A stretch of DNA of 64,000 nt from Hyperoplus lanceolatus. Its lineage: Eukaryota; Chordata; Actinopteri; Uranoscopiformes; Ammodytidae. Below are positions 10,981 to 21,558 of the stretch, piece after piece (within the stretch, counting starts at the first letter, position 1; each line of letters begins with the position of its first letter). The stretch covers positions 20,168,501 to 20,232,500 of the forward strand of contig CM049400.1 in NCBI GenBank assembly GCA_026929865.2. Direction: 5' to 3'. A program made the translations under genes and the position numbers. The notes under the pieces are model-generated. The model was not told where the DNA came from. It was given only the letters and a program-made list of their open reading frames with translations, and did not search any database.

Positions 10981-11946
10981 AGCAGCTACGAGTAACATTT
11001 AAATATCTTAAACAGTACCTCATGTTTCCTCTCATAATCATAAATTGTTCTTTTAACAGCAAACGAGACAATTAGTGCAAAGAAAAAAGTTTTTATATAG
11101 TTTTTATTACTGCGTTTGGTCTGGTCGCACACCCAGTCCGATTTTCAGTTCACGCGTGCATGCTCTATGGTCACATATCCGTATTGGTCGCAGATTTCAG
11201 TGTGGCGCAGGAACGCGATTTGAGAAGCCTATAGGCTATAGGCTTCTCAAATCACCTGGAGGGATATATCCCTCCAGGTGAAGGAAGGGGAGCGGGAGCC
11301 TTGTTTGAGACAGTTATTTGTCATCATGATGACTGATAACGGGGCTGAACCATCAAAGAAAAAAAAGAAAATGCAATGAAGAAAAGCTAAAAGGGAGAGT
11401 GATAGGCGGGCGGGAGGGCATTGCCAAGCAACGTATACACAATTTCACGGAGCGAACTTAGACTGCAGTGTTTACTCCTAAATGAATGAGCGGTAGCCTA
11501 CTAAAACAAAGTTTACTTTGCCTCACCAGCATCATCAGATGACCATTATTCATCGGAAATAGTCATTATTTACAACAACATAAACACATTACCTCATTGT
11601 GATCCATACTAACTGCCGTCTCTTGTTCATTCACTTTGTGAGGACACGGAATCTTTCAGCTCCGTGAGAGGTGACACTGCATCAACTCATTGCAATCAGG
11701 TGTGTGTGTAGCACTGACTGGCATTAGTTGATGCTGTGTCACTAACCACTCTCACAGAGCCGAAAAGAGTCCGGTGCCCTCACACTTTCAACACACGGAC
11801 ATGCACTATATTGCTTCCTGATCATTTGAATCTCGCACGCCCAGCACCAGCTAGAAAACAGCTTCACGACAGCTGGCGTCGTAAAAAAACTACCGCTTTT
11901 GAACAAAGGGGATGCCAATGTGCCATTTTACTCGTAGTGGCTTTAA
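10977..11946. mobile_element. TTAA-flanked non-autonomous element B, copy 1
   Basis: TTAA (10977-10980), then AGCAGCTACGAGTAAC; on the right TTACTCGTAGTGGCT, then TTAA (11943-11946). A second copy with the same ends is at 44693-47016. TTAA targets belong to piggyBac and Kolobok; these ends lack the usual piggyBac CCC start, so Kolobok is favoured as an inference. It contains a local palindrome at about 11222-11282 (GGCTATAGGC, then CACCTGGAGGGATATATCCC). No transposase. Its left TTAA is also the right TTAA of the piggyBac element. Confidence 0.75.
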
Positions 11947-12334
11947 ATAAGCGATATGCTACACAGAATGTTTTGTAAATCGGTTTGGATAAAGTAGGAA
12001 GTGCAGAGTAGCGTGCTTACTGCCTTTGACAAAAAGGAGAGACTGCGCTCTGTGGACGTGATTGTCAAGTGACCACAAAAAAGCAGGTGATGGGTGAATT
12101 TGGAGGCGGGATGTCACCGTGCCCACCCATTCAGAAGCTCGGAATTGTCCTGGTATAGTAAATACACATATTTGAATTGGCTGAAATAATTTAAAATACA
12201 TTTTCTCACTTTTGATTGGGTGGGCAGGGCGCATATTTGGGTGAGCTAAGCCCACCCTTGCCCCTGGCTGCCGCCGCCCCCGCTTGGTCTGTAGCTTGCA
12301 AGTATCCATGTTAGTAGACTGTCTTATTATTTCT

Positions 12335-12430
12335 GTATTGCTGAGATATGCCTGAAAAGGAGCAGGAAGAAGTATACACTTATTTAATCCTACCCCTTTT
12401 CCATAGTAAAAAAAAATAAAAAACAAAAAT
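12335..12430 (+). repeat. Possible LINE 3' end fragment (L2-like)
   Basis: AGGAGCAGGAAGAAGTATAC, then TTATTTAATCCTACCCC and an A-rich tail, resembles the 3' untranslated end of fish L2-type LINEs. This is from memory of the family; no reverse transcriptase is present. Confidence 0.35.
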
Positions 12431-15400
12431 ATATATCAAGAGACATCGACTTCCACTCATATTTAAACCCCTGGAGCAAGGTAAGATTGTTGAAATTCAC
12501 TGAAAACCATCTGCTTATTTTGAACTACAGGGGATAAGAACATGTTGAGGAGAAAGCTCTCCAGATAGCTTGCATAGGCTTCCGATTAGTTTGCCTTCAA
12601 CGTCCATTCTGGCATCCTGTCTTTGGAGGTACTGCATAGACAGGCATCTGGGAGCTTTGACTTGTTATATATATCAGTTTACAATACTTACTATTTAATC
12701 TAAACCATGGTGTTTTGCAATAGGATTTTCAACATTTTGCATAAAAACAGATCTTAAGCTATCATCACAACCAGTTTAATTGTGATGTTTTTTTCTTAAA
12801 AACAAACCTTTTAAATACTGCACCAACAGCCAAGGGCAATTTGAAGTACAGAAAATAACACTATTGGTTGTATGAACATCTGCTGGGTATTCAATTTCAA
12901 GAAGAGACACAGTTAGACCCCAACTGCTTTCATAAGATAATTTGTATGTTTGTGGAGAGAGCAATTGCCTCTTATGTCTTCCTTTTGTGAATCAGTCAGC
13001 ATCATTATTAGGAATGTTTTACAGTCACTCCCACACCATTGCCCTCTATGCCCCTGACTGTATGAATCCACCTTAAACATTTAATATATTGTGTACATGA
13101 TTTAAGTAGATCTGGATGGACAAATCAAAGTTTATTTTTCTCCTGTTAAATATCCCACTGCAATTATTTCTTAGCAAATTTAGGGGTATTTATCAACATG
13201 TTTTGTTTATAATCAAAACGTGTTTAGGAATGGCTTGTCTTCTGATGTTTTCCTGTTTATTCCATGACCTTTTCCCTGCCATTATAACAACACTGTAGTA
13301 TGAGATCAAGGGGATCTCTGGAGAATATTGGTGGATGAGGAGGATGGATACAGGCAGGGTGGTCACTGCCAGATGACCAGTGAGTGGAGGTGTGGAATGA
13401 GACACATGGGAATGAGGTTGTGTATGCAGGATATGGGGGTTTTATTAAGTATTGTGATAAAGGAAAACAAATGAAAATTAGTAATTAATGCACAAACCCC
13501 TGCAGTCCAGACAGACACACAGCCAAGGCCCCAGTCCAACTATTAGTGCTGCATTGCTCACAACAGAATCTGACTACAATTGCAACTATGTCCTTCACAC
13601 CACAGCTGTACCTCATCCTAACCCTCTCACCAGTTTGGGTGCAGGTAATGTCATCATCTGTATCATGTGAAAGAAAAGACATTCTGTGAAAAAAGATAAC
13701 TAAAAGGAGATTAGTCTCACACCTGACCCAGGTGGAACAATGTAGCATTATCTACTAGAGGAGAAACATGTCAGTGTCTCACAGGTCTTAACTGACCCCA
13801 ATACTCCCCCACTTTTGTTGAAGGCTTTAAATTCTCCCCTCCCAAGTTCAGAGTCGATTTGTTATCAAATCAAGCGTCAAGCGTCTGATTCATTGCTATT
13901 CAGCACTCCGGCTGATTTATATGCAGAATGTAAAACAGATGCCTTATGCGATACATATTTATGGTGAACCCTGCTCTCACAAGATTTATTATAGGTTATT
14001 TCATCGGGTTGTGCATGAGCTGTGCTATGATGACTTGTATTTCCTCTCAGCTGCCAATGCCAAACTCATTAAAAAGAGGTGTGACTATTAATATACATTG
14101 TAATACCGACAGCTCCTAATTTATAACCCAAGTGCATGTTTGGGGTTTTCTTCTCTCCTGCCTGATATTGTTGGGGTGGGGGGTAGTGATCTTTTTGTAT
14201 CTTCATGTGTGTACATCTTCCTATATACTCATGTGCATGTGCTCATAGGCTTTGTGCATGCACTTAGACAATTTGTGTACCATGCAAATGCAGACACAAT
14301 TCTTCCCTGCCTTTTTTGTTCTCTTATTATTTATCATATTGATTTATTGGGTGTCGTCCCTTGACCCTTATATACTCTGCCACAGGCAATATGAAGACTA
14401 AACCATAGCATGTGAAGTTCCAGCTCACTACTATATGAGCTCCTACTAACTAAAAAACACGGATGTAAACGGATTCTTATATCAACTGAGTATTTGGTCC
14501 ACATACACTTATGTTTCCAGAGAGGAAAGTTTAGTGCTGTTCTTTTAGCTAACTTCCTGTCAGTTACTGCAGTTAGCAATCCCCTCGCTCGTCCCTACGT
14601 CACCACATTAATGCACTGCGGTCTTCAAGAAGCGAGTTATCTAGCATCATCTCAGATCCATAAGTGTGATAAAACATGATAAAAACCATCAAAACAGACG
14701 ATGGGAAGGATTTTTACCTGCTCCGCCATTGTAGGCGCATAAACATTCACCCATATGTTGCTCTAGCGCGCACCGGCAGTGAGACCATGAGTGAGACGGG
14801 TTTCGGTTTGTAGCGTTCTCTCTTGTGATTGGATAAAAATTTCGGGATACTCCAATAAGATTATTTGCCGATTACATGCAGAGCAGCTGACTGAGAGATC
14901 GGCTTTATGAAACTCGCACATTATGTAAGTGATCACTGTATGAATAAAGAGCGATTTAACACTTATATTAACATAAATAAACCGCTTACTTCACCTTTAA
15001 TATACATAGAACATTTTAAGAATTAAGTTCTTAATGTTCGGAGCATTGTTCTAATTCCATAGGAGTTGCTGTTATTACCAATTTCCTATTTGTAAATACT
15101 GTTCTTGTCAACATCCAAATCATAACTATACAATATAACTCTGATTTTGTCTGAAATCAATGAATTGGCACTAAATAATATGCAAGTGGCTGAAAAACAT
15201 ACTGAATTCAATAAACGCTCACAGGCTATAAACATGGGACCTATTCTCCATCCACACAATTCCAAACAATGTCTCCTCAATCCTTGAACACAAATTAAAA
15301 TTAACCATAAAGTTAATTTCATAAAATATCAGTGATTGGCACAGCAGGGGAACCGAAGCTGAGGGCTACAGCAACACACTGTACTGACCGCTCAAATAAT

Positions 15401-15555
15401 ATACTAGTGTAGATTATGTAACGTTAACTGGGAAACTTTATTGATTACCTTGCAGAAGAATACAATCTTAACCTACAGTATGTAAAATAAATAATCTCTC
15501 TGAGTTGTAGGATACCCCGTCAGTGTTTTTTGTTTTTTTCTATACCACTTTCAGC
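12431..15555. other. 3.1 kb without a recognisable gene
   Basis: Several open frames of 60-90 codons occur but none shows a domain, codon pattern or repeat match. A (T)GTGCATG-rich patch lies at 14205-14285. A minus-strand ATGGCGGAGCAG followed by GTAAAA at about 14719-14730 looks like a four-codon first exon but has no supporting downstream exon. I see no TE termini that pair. Confidence 0.5.
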
Positions 15556-15828
15556 TTAAAGGGAAAATTCGCCGATTTTCAACCTTAACTCATCTACCAT
15601 AATATTATTTGGGTCGCATTATATCCCCGTGTACTTTTTCAACACCGTCCGTTTCGCGGGGACCGAGCTTCAAAAATCCATTCACCGGTGACGTTTCTAT
15701 GACGTTTCTGTGTCAAGGAAGAGCTCGTGCAGACTACAGCCTCTCGGAGCCGAGCTCACCAACCCCCCTCCCTGTGAATCCAGGGGGCGGACTCTAAAAG
15801 CACGTGCGAAGCAAAACAAACGAGAGGC

Positions 15829-17114
15829 ACCTATTTGCAGACCCATGGGGGAAACCATTGAAAGTGGAGCTCCACCGGAAGCCACGCCCCGAACTCATTT
15901 CATTGGTCAGAATTGTAACCTACTCTGAATTTGTTGTCTTCTTTTTGTTTTACTGCCGGAGTTCACCTAGCGGTGAATAATAATACACAGTTTCCACCGG
16001 TTATGATGCTAGTACACAGTAAAATACGTGTTTGTTAAGGGTCCCAAGTGGCCAGGACGGTGGTAAAAAGTAGATGTTGAGGTAGAAGATGAATGAAGCA
16101 ACGAAGCTTTGGGTACATCTTCCGAAATCCGTCTCTTTAATTCACAATTATCACAAGTAGGTCAATCACATACAAATATCAACTCTTATAAATAAAACAC
16201 AAAAAGTTGAACTTTTATCTTAGAAGTCCTGGAAACAAATGCTTGTCTTTTCCTCTTAAACGAAGCTGTAAATAGCCTTTATGTAGTGTCAGTTGGAGCC
16301 TTGTTGCAGCAGTGCAGGCTAATGCTAACTGTGTTCGGATTAATAAACCTATTGTATTGTAGCCTATCTCATTCTGCGGCTGCACGCGATCGTTACTGTT
16401 CACTTGCGTGATCACAAAGTCACAGACGAGCCTCGTTAAATAGCCTAATATGAACATAGGCTATTTATGTCTGGTTGAAATGTAATTCTGCGGCTGCACA
16501 CGATTGTTACGTTCATTTGCGTGATCACAAAGTCACAGACGAGCATCGATCGTGCAATAGCCTAATATGAATATAGAAATTATATAATAATTAAAACTGT
16601 GATCACTAGAGGACAAGGGATCTGGTAATAAATCAATCAGGATCTAGAATGGAAACTGTCACCTTATGTGTCAGACGTTAATGCCTTTCACCCCGCTTTT
16701 TAAAATGAGCTGTTTATTTTAATGTGGTGGCACTTTTTGTGTTTCATTTATAAGAGTTTATATGTGTATGTGATTGACCTAGTGTGATAATTGTGAATTA
16801 AAGAGACGGATTGTAGAAGATTTACACAAAGCTTCGTTGCTTCATTCATCTTCTACCTTAACATTTTACCACCGTCCTGGCCACGTGGGACCCTTAACAA
16901 ACTGACGTATTTTACTGTGTACTAGCACCATAACCGGTGGAAACTGTGTAATAATAATATTATTATTCACCGCTAGGTGAACTCCGGCAGTAAAACAAAA
17001 AGAAGACAACAAATTCAGAGTAGGTTACAATTCTGACCAATGAAATGAGTTTGGGGCGTGGCTTCCGGTGGAGCTCCACTTTCAATGGTTTCCCCCATGG
17101 GTCTGCAAATAGGT
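15829..17114. repeat. Inverted repeat with arms of about 385 bp
   Basis: Sequence 15829-16215 reappears reversed at about 16735-17114, for example GACCCATGGGGGAAACCATT against AATGGTTTCCCCCATGGGTC, and TTCACCTAGCGGTGAATAAT against the reverse. Similarity is high with a few indels. The loop (16216-16734) holds a diverged tandem duplication of about 110 bp (CTGCGGCTGCAC... at 16375 and 16490) that is shared with 52950-53290. The same 19-residue frame starting MASGGAPLSMV is read on the minus strand of one arm and the plus strand of the other, a consequence of the palindrome. Confidence 0.8.
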
Positions 17115-17673
17115 ACTCTTGAAACAAACCGTCTGTCCATGCCCCATGTCAGTTTACTTGTATCATTTCCTGCATTGAAAATTGCATCTTTTCACAGGAG
17201 CACAGACGATATCATGGATGAGGATACCTTAAAAAGTGTGTTGGCTGACTGGAATGAAGCAGCAGGGTATTTAGTTGAGCCAGAGAAGTCTACACTGCTG
17301 AAGAAATTCAGCGAGGAAATACAGTATGCAGAGAGGCCGATGCTGCAGCTGTTTTAGCCTTGTAAAGACAATACAACTGGACCACCACTAGAAACCGAGA
17401 GGCATTTTCAATATCCCAAAAATAATTTGGAAAAGACAACAAATACCAGCAAGACCGGGAGGGCAGATGATCATTGAGTGAGTAACATTATTTTTTTTTA
17501 GCATGTTGTAACGTTATCTTTGTCAAATTGTGTTGTCTAAACCATTGCACTGATGTTGCACTTCATACCATAGCACTTTTCAGAAGAACACTTTACAACA
17601 GGTCAAATAAAATGATGTTCTTACATTGGCTGCTATTGTTACAGTATAGCTTTGGGGAGAATAACCACTTGTT

Positions 17674-17865
17674 TTGTGTTTTACTTTCTTTAGACATAAT
17701 CAACTTGTCGCACGTCGGTTCTTTATTGAGTGGGTGCTCCAAAGGGGAGAGACCTGGCAAGGGGACTGCATCATCTTACCTGCTTGTGTCATACAGCGCA
17801 TCAGAGCCAAATATCCATCTCCAAATGGTCACTACAGAGGACAGGCTGAAGAAGATGCTACGTAG
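17674..17865 (+). pseudogene. P2X7-C-terminal-like (ballast) domain fragment
   Basis: The frame reads FFIEWVLQRGETWQGDCIIL, then PACVIQRIRAKYPSPNGHYRG. This fits the end of the cysteine-containing C-terminal domain of P2X7 receptors and of many P2X7-like fish and invertebrate proteins (pattern YRxFxxWxxxxLG..R..IPxCVVxxIRxxFPxxxGxYxGF). Upstream at 17214-17360 another open stretch starting MDEDTLKSVLADWNEAAGYL could be an earlier exon, but I do not recognise it. A related piece that would precede this part of the domain is at 34020-34182. It lies inside the TTAA element, so it is probably TE-borne rather than a host receptor gene. The start given is only the frame start. Confidence 0.5.
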
Positions 17866-18029
17866 AAGCTACAGATTAGCTATGATCAAATATGTTGACC
17901 TGTAAATACTGCTGCTAACTATGGACACTGATTGAGATTTAATCATGTGAAAATGTGTCAATTCTCCTTGACTGTATTTACGAATAAAAATAATTTTGTA
18001 TAAACATGATTGTTATGTCATAGCATAGG

Positions 18030-18902
18030 TAGTCTCGCAAAGCCAGACCAAACTACAGCAAGTTGTATGGTCTGGAAGCACTCTGTTTAGAGCCGTCTAT
18101 TCGGGTGGGGAAACCGGGGGAAACTGGGCTAGCCTGTTTGTATTTGTTTAAACCAATCACAATCATCTAGGGCGGGGCTAACCCCGGGAAGCAGCAGCGG
18201 TGTCCTGCAAAATAGTGCCGGGGGGGGACTTATTTTGATGGAACGTCTTCACGTCCAGAGACTGTCAGAGAAATGGCTAAACCCGCAAACGCCACACAGA
18301 AACTATTAAAGACAAAAGGAATATACATAGTGTGTTGCTTTCTAACCAGCATGTCAAGACACCATACATTTTAGCCCCCGAGGAGCTCACGGGATAACTT
18401 AACCGGAGTTAACTAGCCACGTAGTGTTATCTCTGGTAACATTATCATCGGTGGTTGAGAGGCAAGGCTACGGCGGTCGAGTAGAATTTTTAGCATTCGA
18501 GAACTTATGTCACCACCTCCTATCGCTGTAGTCAGAGCCGTAGTCCGTCTGTTTACAGGCAGAACAGGGTTTTGACGTTGTGAGCGCTACACCAACTGCA
18601 GCAAGTAGCCGTAAGAGTTGCTAGGTGATAGTGGAAGCCGTTGGAATCTTTCCCCGTCGCTAAAACACCGCTGCTTAGTCCCTAATTCACCAAAGAAAGG
18701 GAACGGCGGATCTTAATCTAGCTGGTTATAAGGTCCGGTGCTCAATTCAAACCCCCACGCTTCATTTTCCAGAGTTTATGAGGGTATTTCTGCCCGGGGG
18801 TAGTTGTACAATGAAGTTGGACAGCTAGGCTAGGCTGTGTCCCGGACCACCGCCGCCAATATTATTAAGTATTGCCACACTTTATTTCTGTCTACACCCT
18901 GT

Positions 18903-18941
<39 letters not shown>

Positions 18942-19107
18942 CGCTGCACATAAGCACACGGGTTGACTGTGACCGAATTGTTTCCGAATTTGAGGGGGAT
19001 CACAATAGGGTAAAGCCAGCAACCGGAAAAGGAGGGGGCTGCGTCAGGGCTGCGTAGCTTGCCGCCGCAAGCGAATAGACGCTGGCGGAAGTGGTCATGC
19101 CAGACTA
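18030..19107. mobile_element. Element with TAGTCTGGC-type ends and 9-bp TSD, 1.08 kb
   Basis: The left end TAGTCTCGCAAAGCCAGACC and the right end GGTCATGCCAGACTA are flanked by an exact 9-bp duplication, TAGCATAGG (18021-18029 and 19108-19116). TSD length and end type link it to the smaller TAGCCTGG elements. It is nested in the 5.2-kb TTAA element. It contains a (GT)n(GA)n run. No transposase frame. Confidence 0.75.
18901..18941. repeat. (GT)n(GA)n microsatellite
   Basis: About 13 GT units followed by about 7 GA units. It accounts for the His-Thr-rich minus frame at 18830-19123, which is not a gene. Confidence 0.95.
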
Positions 19108-20323
19108 TAGCATAGGTAACCATTTTAATACATAGGTTTGACTTATCAACTAAAAGTGAAATAGTTTCAGAGAATCAAACACTTTATAAGGCATAGATAG
19201 AGTTTAATATAACAAGCAAGTACAACTATGTGCATTATTCTACACACAACTGCAAAGTATGTACATATACAAATGTAAAAAAGAAAAATAACATTTTCAA
19301 ACACTTTGAGTTTCCAGTGTGTTGGGAAAAACAATTGGAGCATAATGCTTCCTTCGTCAAGTTACTGTTGAAATATTGAGTGATGTTTAGCAGCAGCTTC
19401 TTCTGTAGTTGGTTTTGGACATGTTGTGAGGGAGGGCAGGCTGAAGGAGCTGTAGTGATGATGTCAGCACTTAGCAGGCAGCGGTAGGGTCGCTTCTACG
19501 TGTGATGACGAGTTCTACCAGGGATGCTCTGAAGTGGTGCTTGTGGGACGTAAACAGTCTTCACAACCGATTGCGTGGTCCTCGGACAATACACCATCTT
19601 CCTTTGGACCTCACCTGAAATGACAAATTATGATTGTATCACAAGGCCAGCACTGAAGAGATGACAAAAGAAAAATCATGGTGTTATACTGTAAGATAAT
19701 GTTGCTGTTGCAATAAATATATAAAACAGACATACCAATATGTAACCACATATGTATGTGCACTAACACAACAGTAGTCTTTTGTCTAAGAAGACATCAT
19801 GTTTATATTAGCAGCCAAGCATACTGTATGCCAGGGTGTGGCTGTGCATTTGTATAGGAAGAGCCAAGACGACACAAAGCTAGGGACATTCAGTGCTAAT
19901 CACCCAGTCATCACCATCAGCATAGCAATTGTTTATGGTTTTGAAAAGCTGATCATTTTAACAACATCGCTAATAACCATGCACATGGAAAACAAACACA
20001 CAGTCACACACAAACTGTCTTGCAAATGCAACTAAATCTTCCTCAATGTTACACAGAGGGGCCTATACTGTTCCCCTCACGAGTTCACTTCTAGCTGTAG
20101 CTTAGCGGCTAAGCTAACTTGGCTACAGCTACAACCGGTAGACTAATTCTTCGTTGCCCCATCAATCAGCCTTACACCGGGACACAATATTCAACAGCGG
20201 TGTGGGCAGCACAATATTAATGTAGGGGAAACACTGATACTAACTACAGTAGGCTACTATGCAATTTAGCTCACGTTAGCTTACCTTTATTTGGATTCTT
20301 TTTCCCGGGGCTGGGGCTATGCA

Positions 20324-20434
20324 TCACGCCGTTGGGGAACTTTTATCAACAGGTAGTCTCTTCAGTTTACGCTTACTCCTTCTTCTTTTCTGTTTCCTAA
20401 AGTTGGCGCATCCAGGCACATTACAGGACGGCAT
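20324..20434 (-). pseudogene. THAP-like zinc-finger start
   Basis: From the Met at 20434 the frame reads MPSCNVPGCANFRKQ, then basic residues and LKRLPVDK, then stops after SSPTA. A THAP finger begins with an MPxxCxxxxCxN-type motif and has F/LPxD about 15-20 residues later, so spacing and residues fit the first half of the domain. The conserved Trp and the second zinc pair are missing in this frame, and a GT splice-donor-like sequence (AAG/GTAAGC) follows at about 20280. THAP domains bind the ends of P and Kolobok elements. It is too short and broken to work; the assignment is moderately supported. Confidence 0.45.
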
Positions 20435-20777
20435 GTTTTCTTTGTGGTAGTAGTCAAACAGGGAAATAATATGAAGCGCGCTACAACTGTTCTGTTGACA
20501 CGGGTGCTGTGCCTGTGTGGTCACCATGGTAACGCGAGCAGCTCGGAATCTGGGCGGGCTGCTGCAGAGCGTACCCCCCAGCATATGCACAATGCATCCT
20601 GGGGCCTGTAGGAACTGTAAAAACGGCTACGTCAGCCCCACGTCATCAGTTTAAATCCGAAATCATTATGCTCTCTGCCAATTCGGATCAATTTTTTGGG
20701 GGCTTTTTTCATTAGACTACTAATATACTCGGCCCTGATATACCATTTACATGAAAATCGGCGAATTTTCCCTTTAA

Positions 20778-21550
20778 CGCCCACACCAATGCATACGGAA
20801 GCGCCCTCTAACATCCTGCTGTAATCATGTCACACCTAACTTTGTCCATCATAGCACTGCAACAAGTGTGTATTCTTTGGCAAATCAAACCATCTCTCCA
20901 ACTTATATTTGAATCACTTCTCAATTTTCATGGGCGGATTAGTTTAGTATGTTTTTTAACAGCTGCGCTAAAGCTCATTTATGAACAAATCATATCTTGT
21001 TTGTTTATTGTGTTCAAAAACTGTATACAAATGTTGTGGTTTCATAGTTGGTCACGTGCAGGACAACTTCAAAGTCATGAGGAGATAGAAAGTCACTGCA
21101 AACTTTGTTTGAGTTCATAACAAAGTTTAATTGTAAGACCCATATATACGTATACATATATATATTTGAGTTTCTTATCAAACATAAACAATATCTCACC
21201 TGGTGAGAAGGAGTCAAATGATCTTGTGCACTTCACTGCACAAATGCATCCTTATCTCTAGCTCTCTTGCGTCTCTCCCACAGCCCACACTCGAGTCGCT
21301 TTTATGTTACACGACCACTCGGATTTGAGCCCAGGGGGACTCTTTGGGTCCCTGAGCGAGATAGACCCCCAGAAATCTATAGACCAGATGTATGATGTTA
21401 TATGGTCAAACTGGCAAACACAAAAGGTCTAAAAACAAAAGCCATGAATTAGACATGGGCTTTCAAAACAGCCCAGCTGAGAGCTCAGATGCCTCTCCTC
21501 CCTCTCAGTCACTCTCTCGCTCCAATCTTGCTCTCAGCATTAACCCATCT
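20778..21550. other. Spacer between TTAA element and foldback element, no gene
   Basis: Open frames at 20827-21120 and 21014-21217 lack any recognisable domain. A TATA/ATAC-rich run lies at 21145-21165. The right edge is the foldback element's target duplication (21551-21558). Confidence 0.5.
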
Positions 21551-21558
21551 CTCCTTTC

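Larger units (their letters stand above)
7110..12282. mobile_element. hAT-type element with two nested TTAA elements
   Basis: The ends CAGGGCCGGTTCTAGCCAGG (7110) and CCTGGCTGCCGCCGCCCCCG (ending 12282) are imperfect inverted repeats, with a further GGGTGGGCT / AGCCCACCC pair just inside. They are flanked by a perfect 8-bp duplication, CTTGGTCT (7102-7109 and 12283-12290). Without the nested piggyBac (7881-10980) and the TTAA element (10977-11946), about 1.1 kb of hAT sequence remains, without a transposase. A 155-codon minus frame at 11959-12426 crosses the right end and is not protein-like. Confidence 0.8.
15556..20777. mobile_element. Kolobok-like TTAA element, 5.2 kb, degenerate
   Basis: The ends TTAAAGGGAAAATTCGCCGA (15556) and TCGGCGAATTTTCCCTTTAA (ending 20777) are near-perfect inverted repeats, and the flanking TTAA (15556-15559 and 20774-20777) fits a TTAA target. 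Inside are a plus-strand P2X7-C-terminal-like fragment (17674-17865) and, on the minus strand near the right end, a THAP-like start (20324-20434) with a possible later exon at about 19504-19615. THAP domains are known in Kolobok transposases, hence the assignment. Also inside: an inverted repeat (15829-17114) and a nested 9-bp-TSD element (18030-19107). No intact transposase is visible. Confidence 0.65.

Noticed and set aside
11959-12426. Minus-strand 155-codon frame
   Set aside because: It crosses the hAT right end and its target duplication, and shows no protein-like motifs.
14719-14730. Minus-strand ATGGCGGAGCAG followed by a GT donor, possible first exon
   Set aside because: Only four codons, with no downstream exon that can be supported.
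20632-20814. 60-codon minus frame at the Kolobok-like right end
   Set aside because: It spans the terminal inverted repeat and continues into flanking DNA, so it cannot be an element gene.
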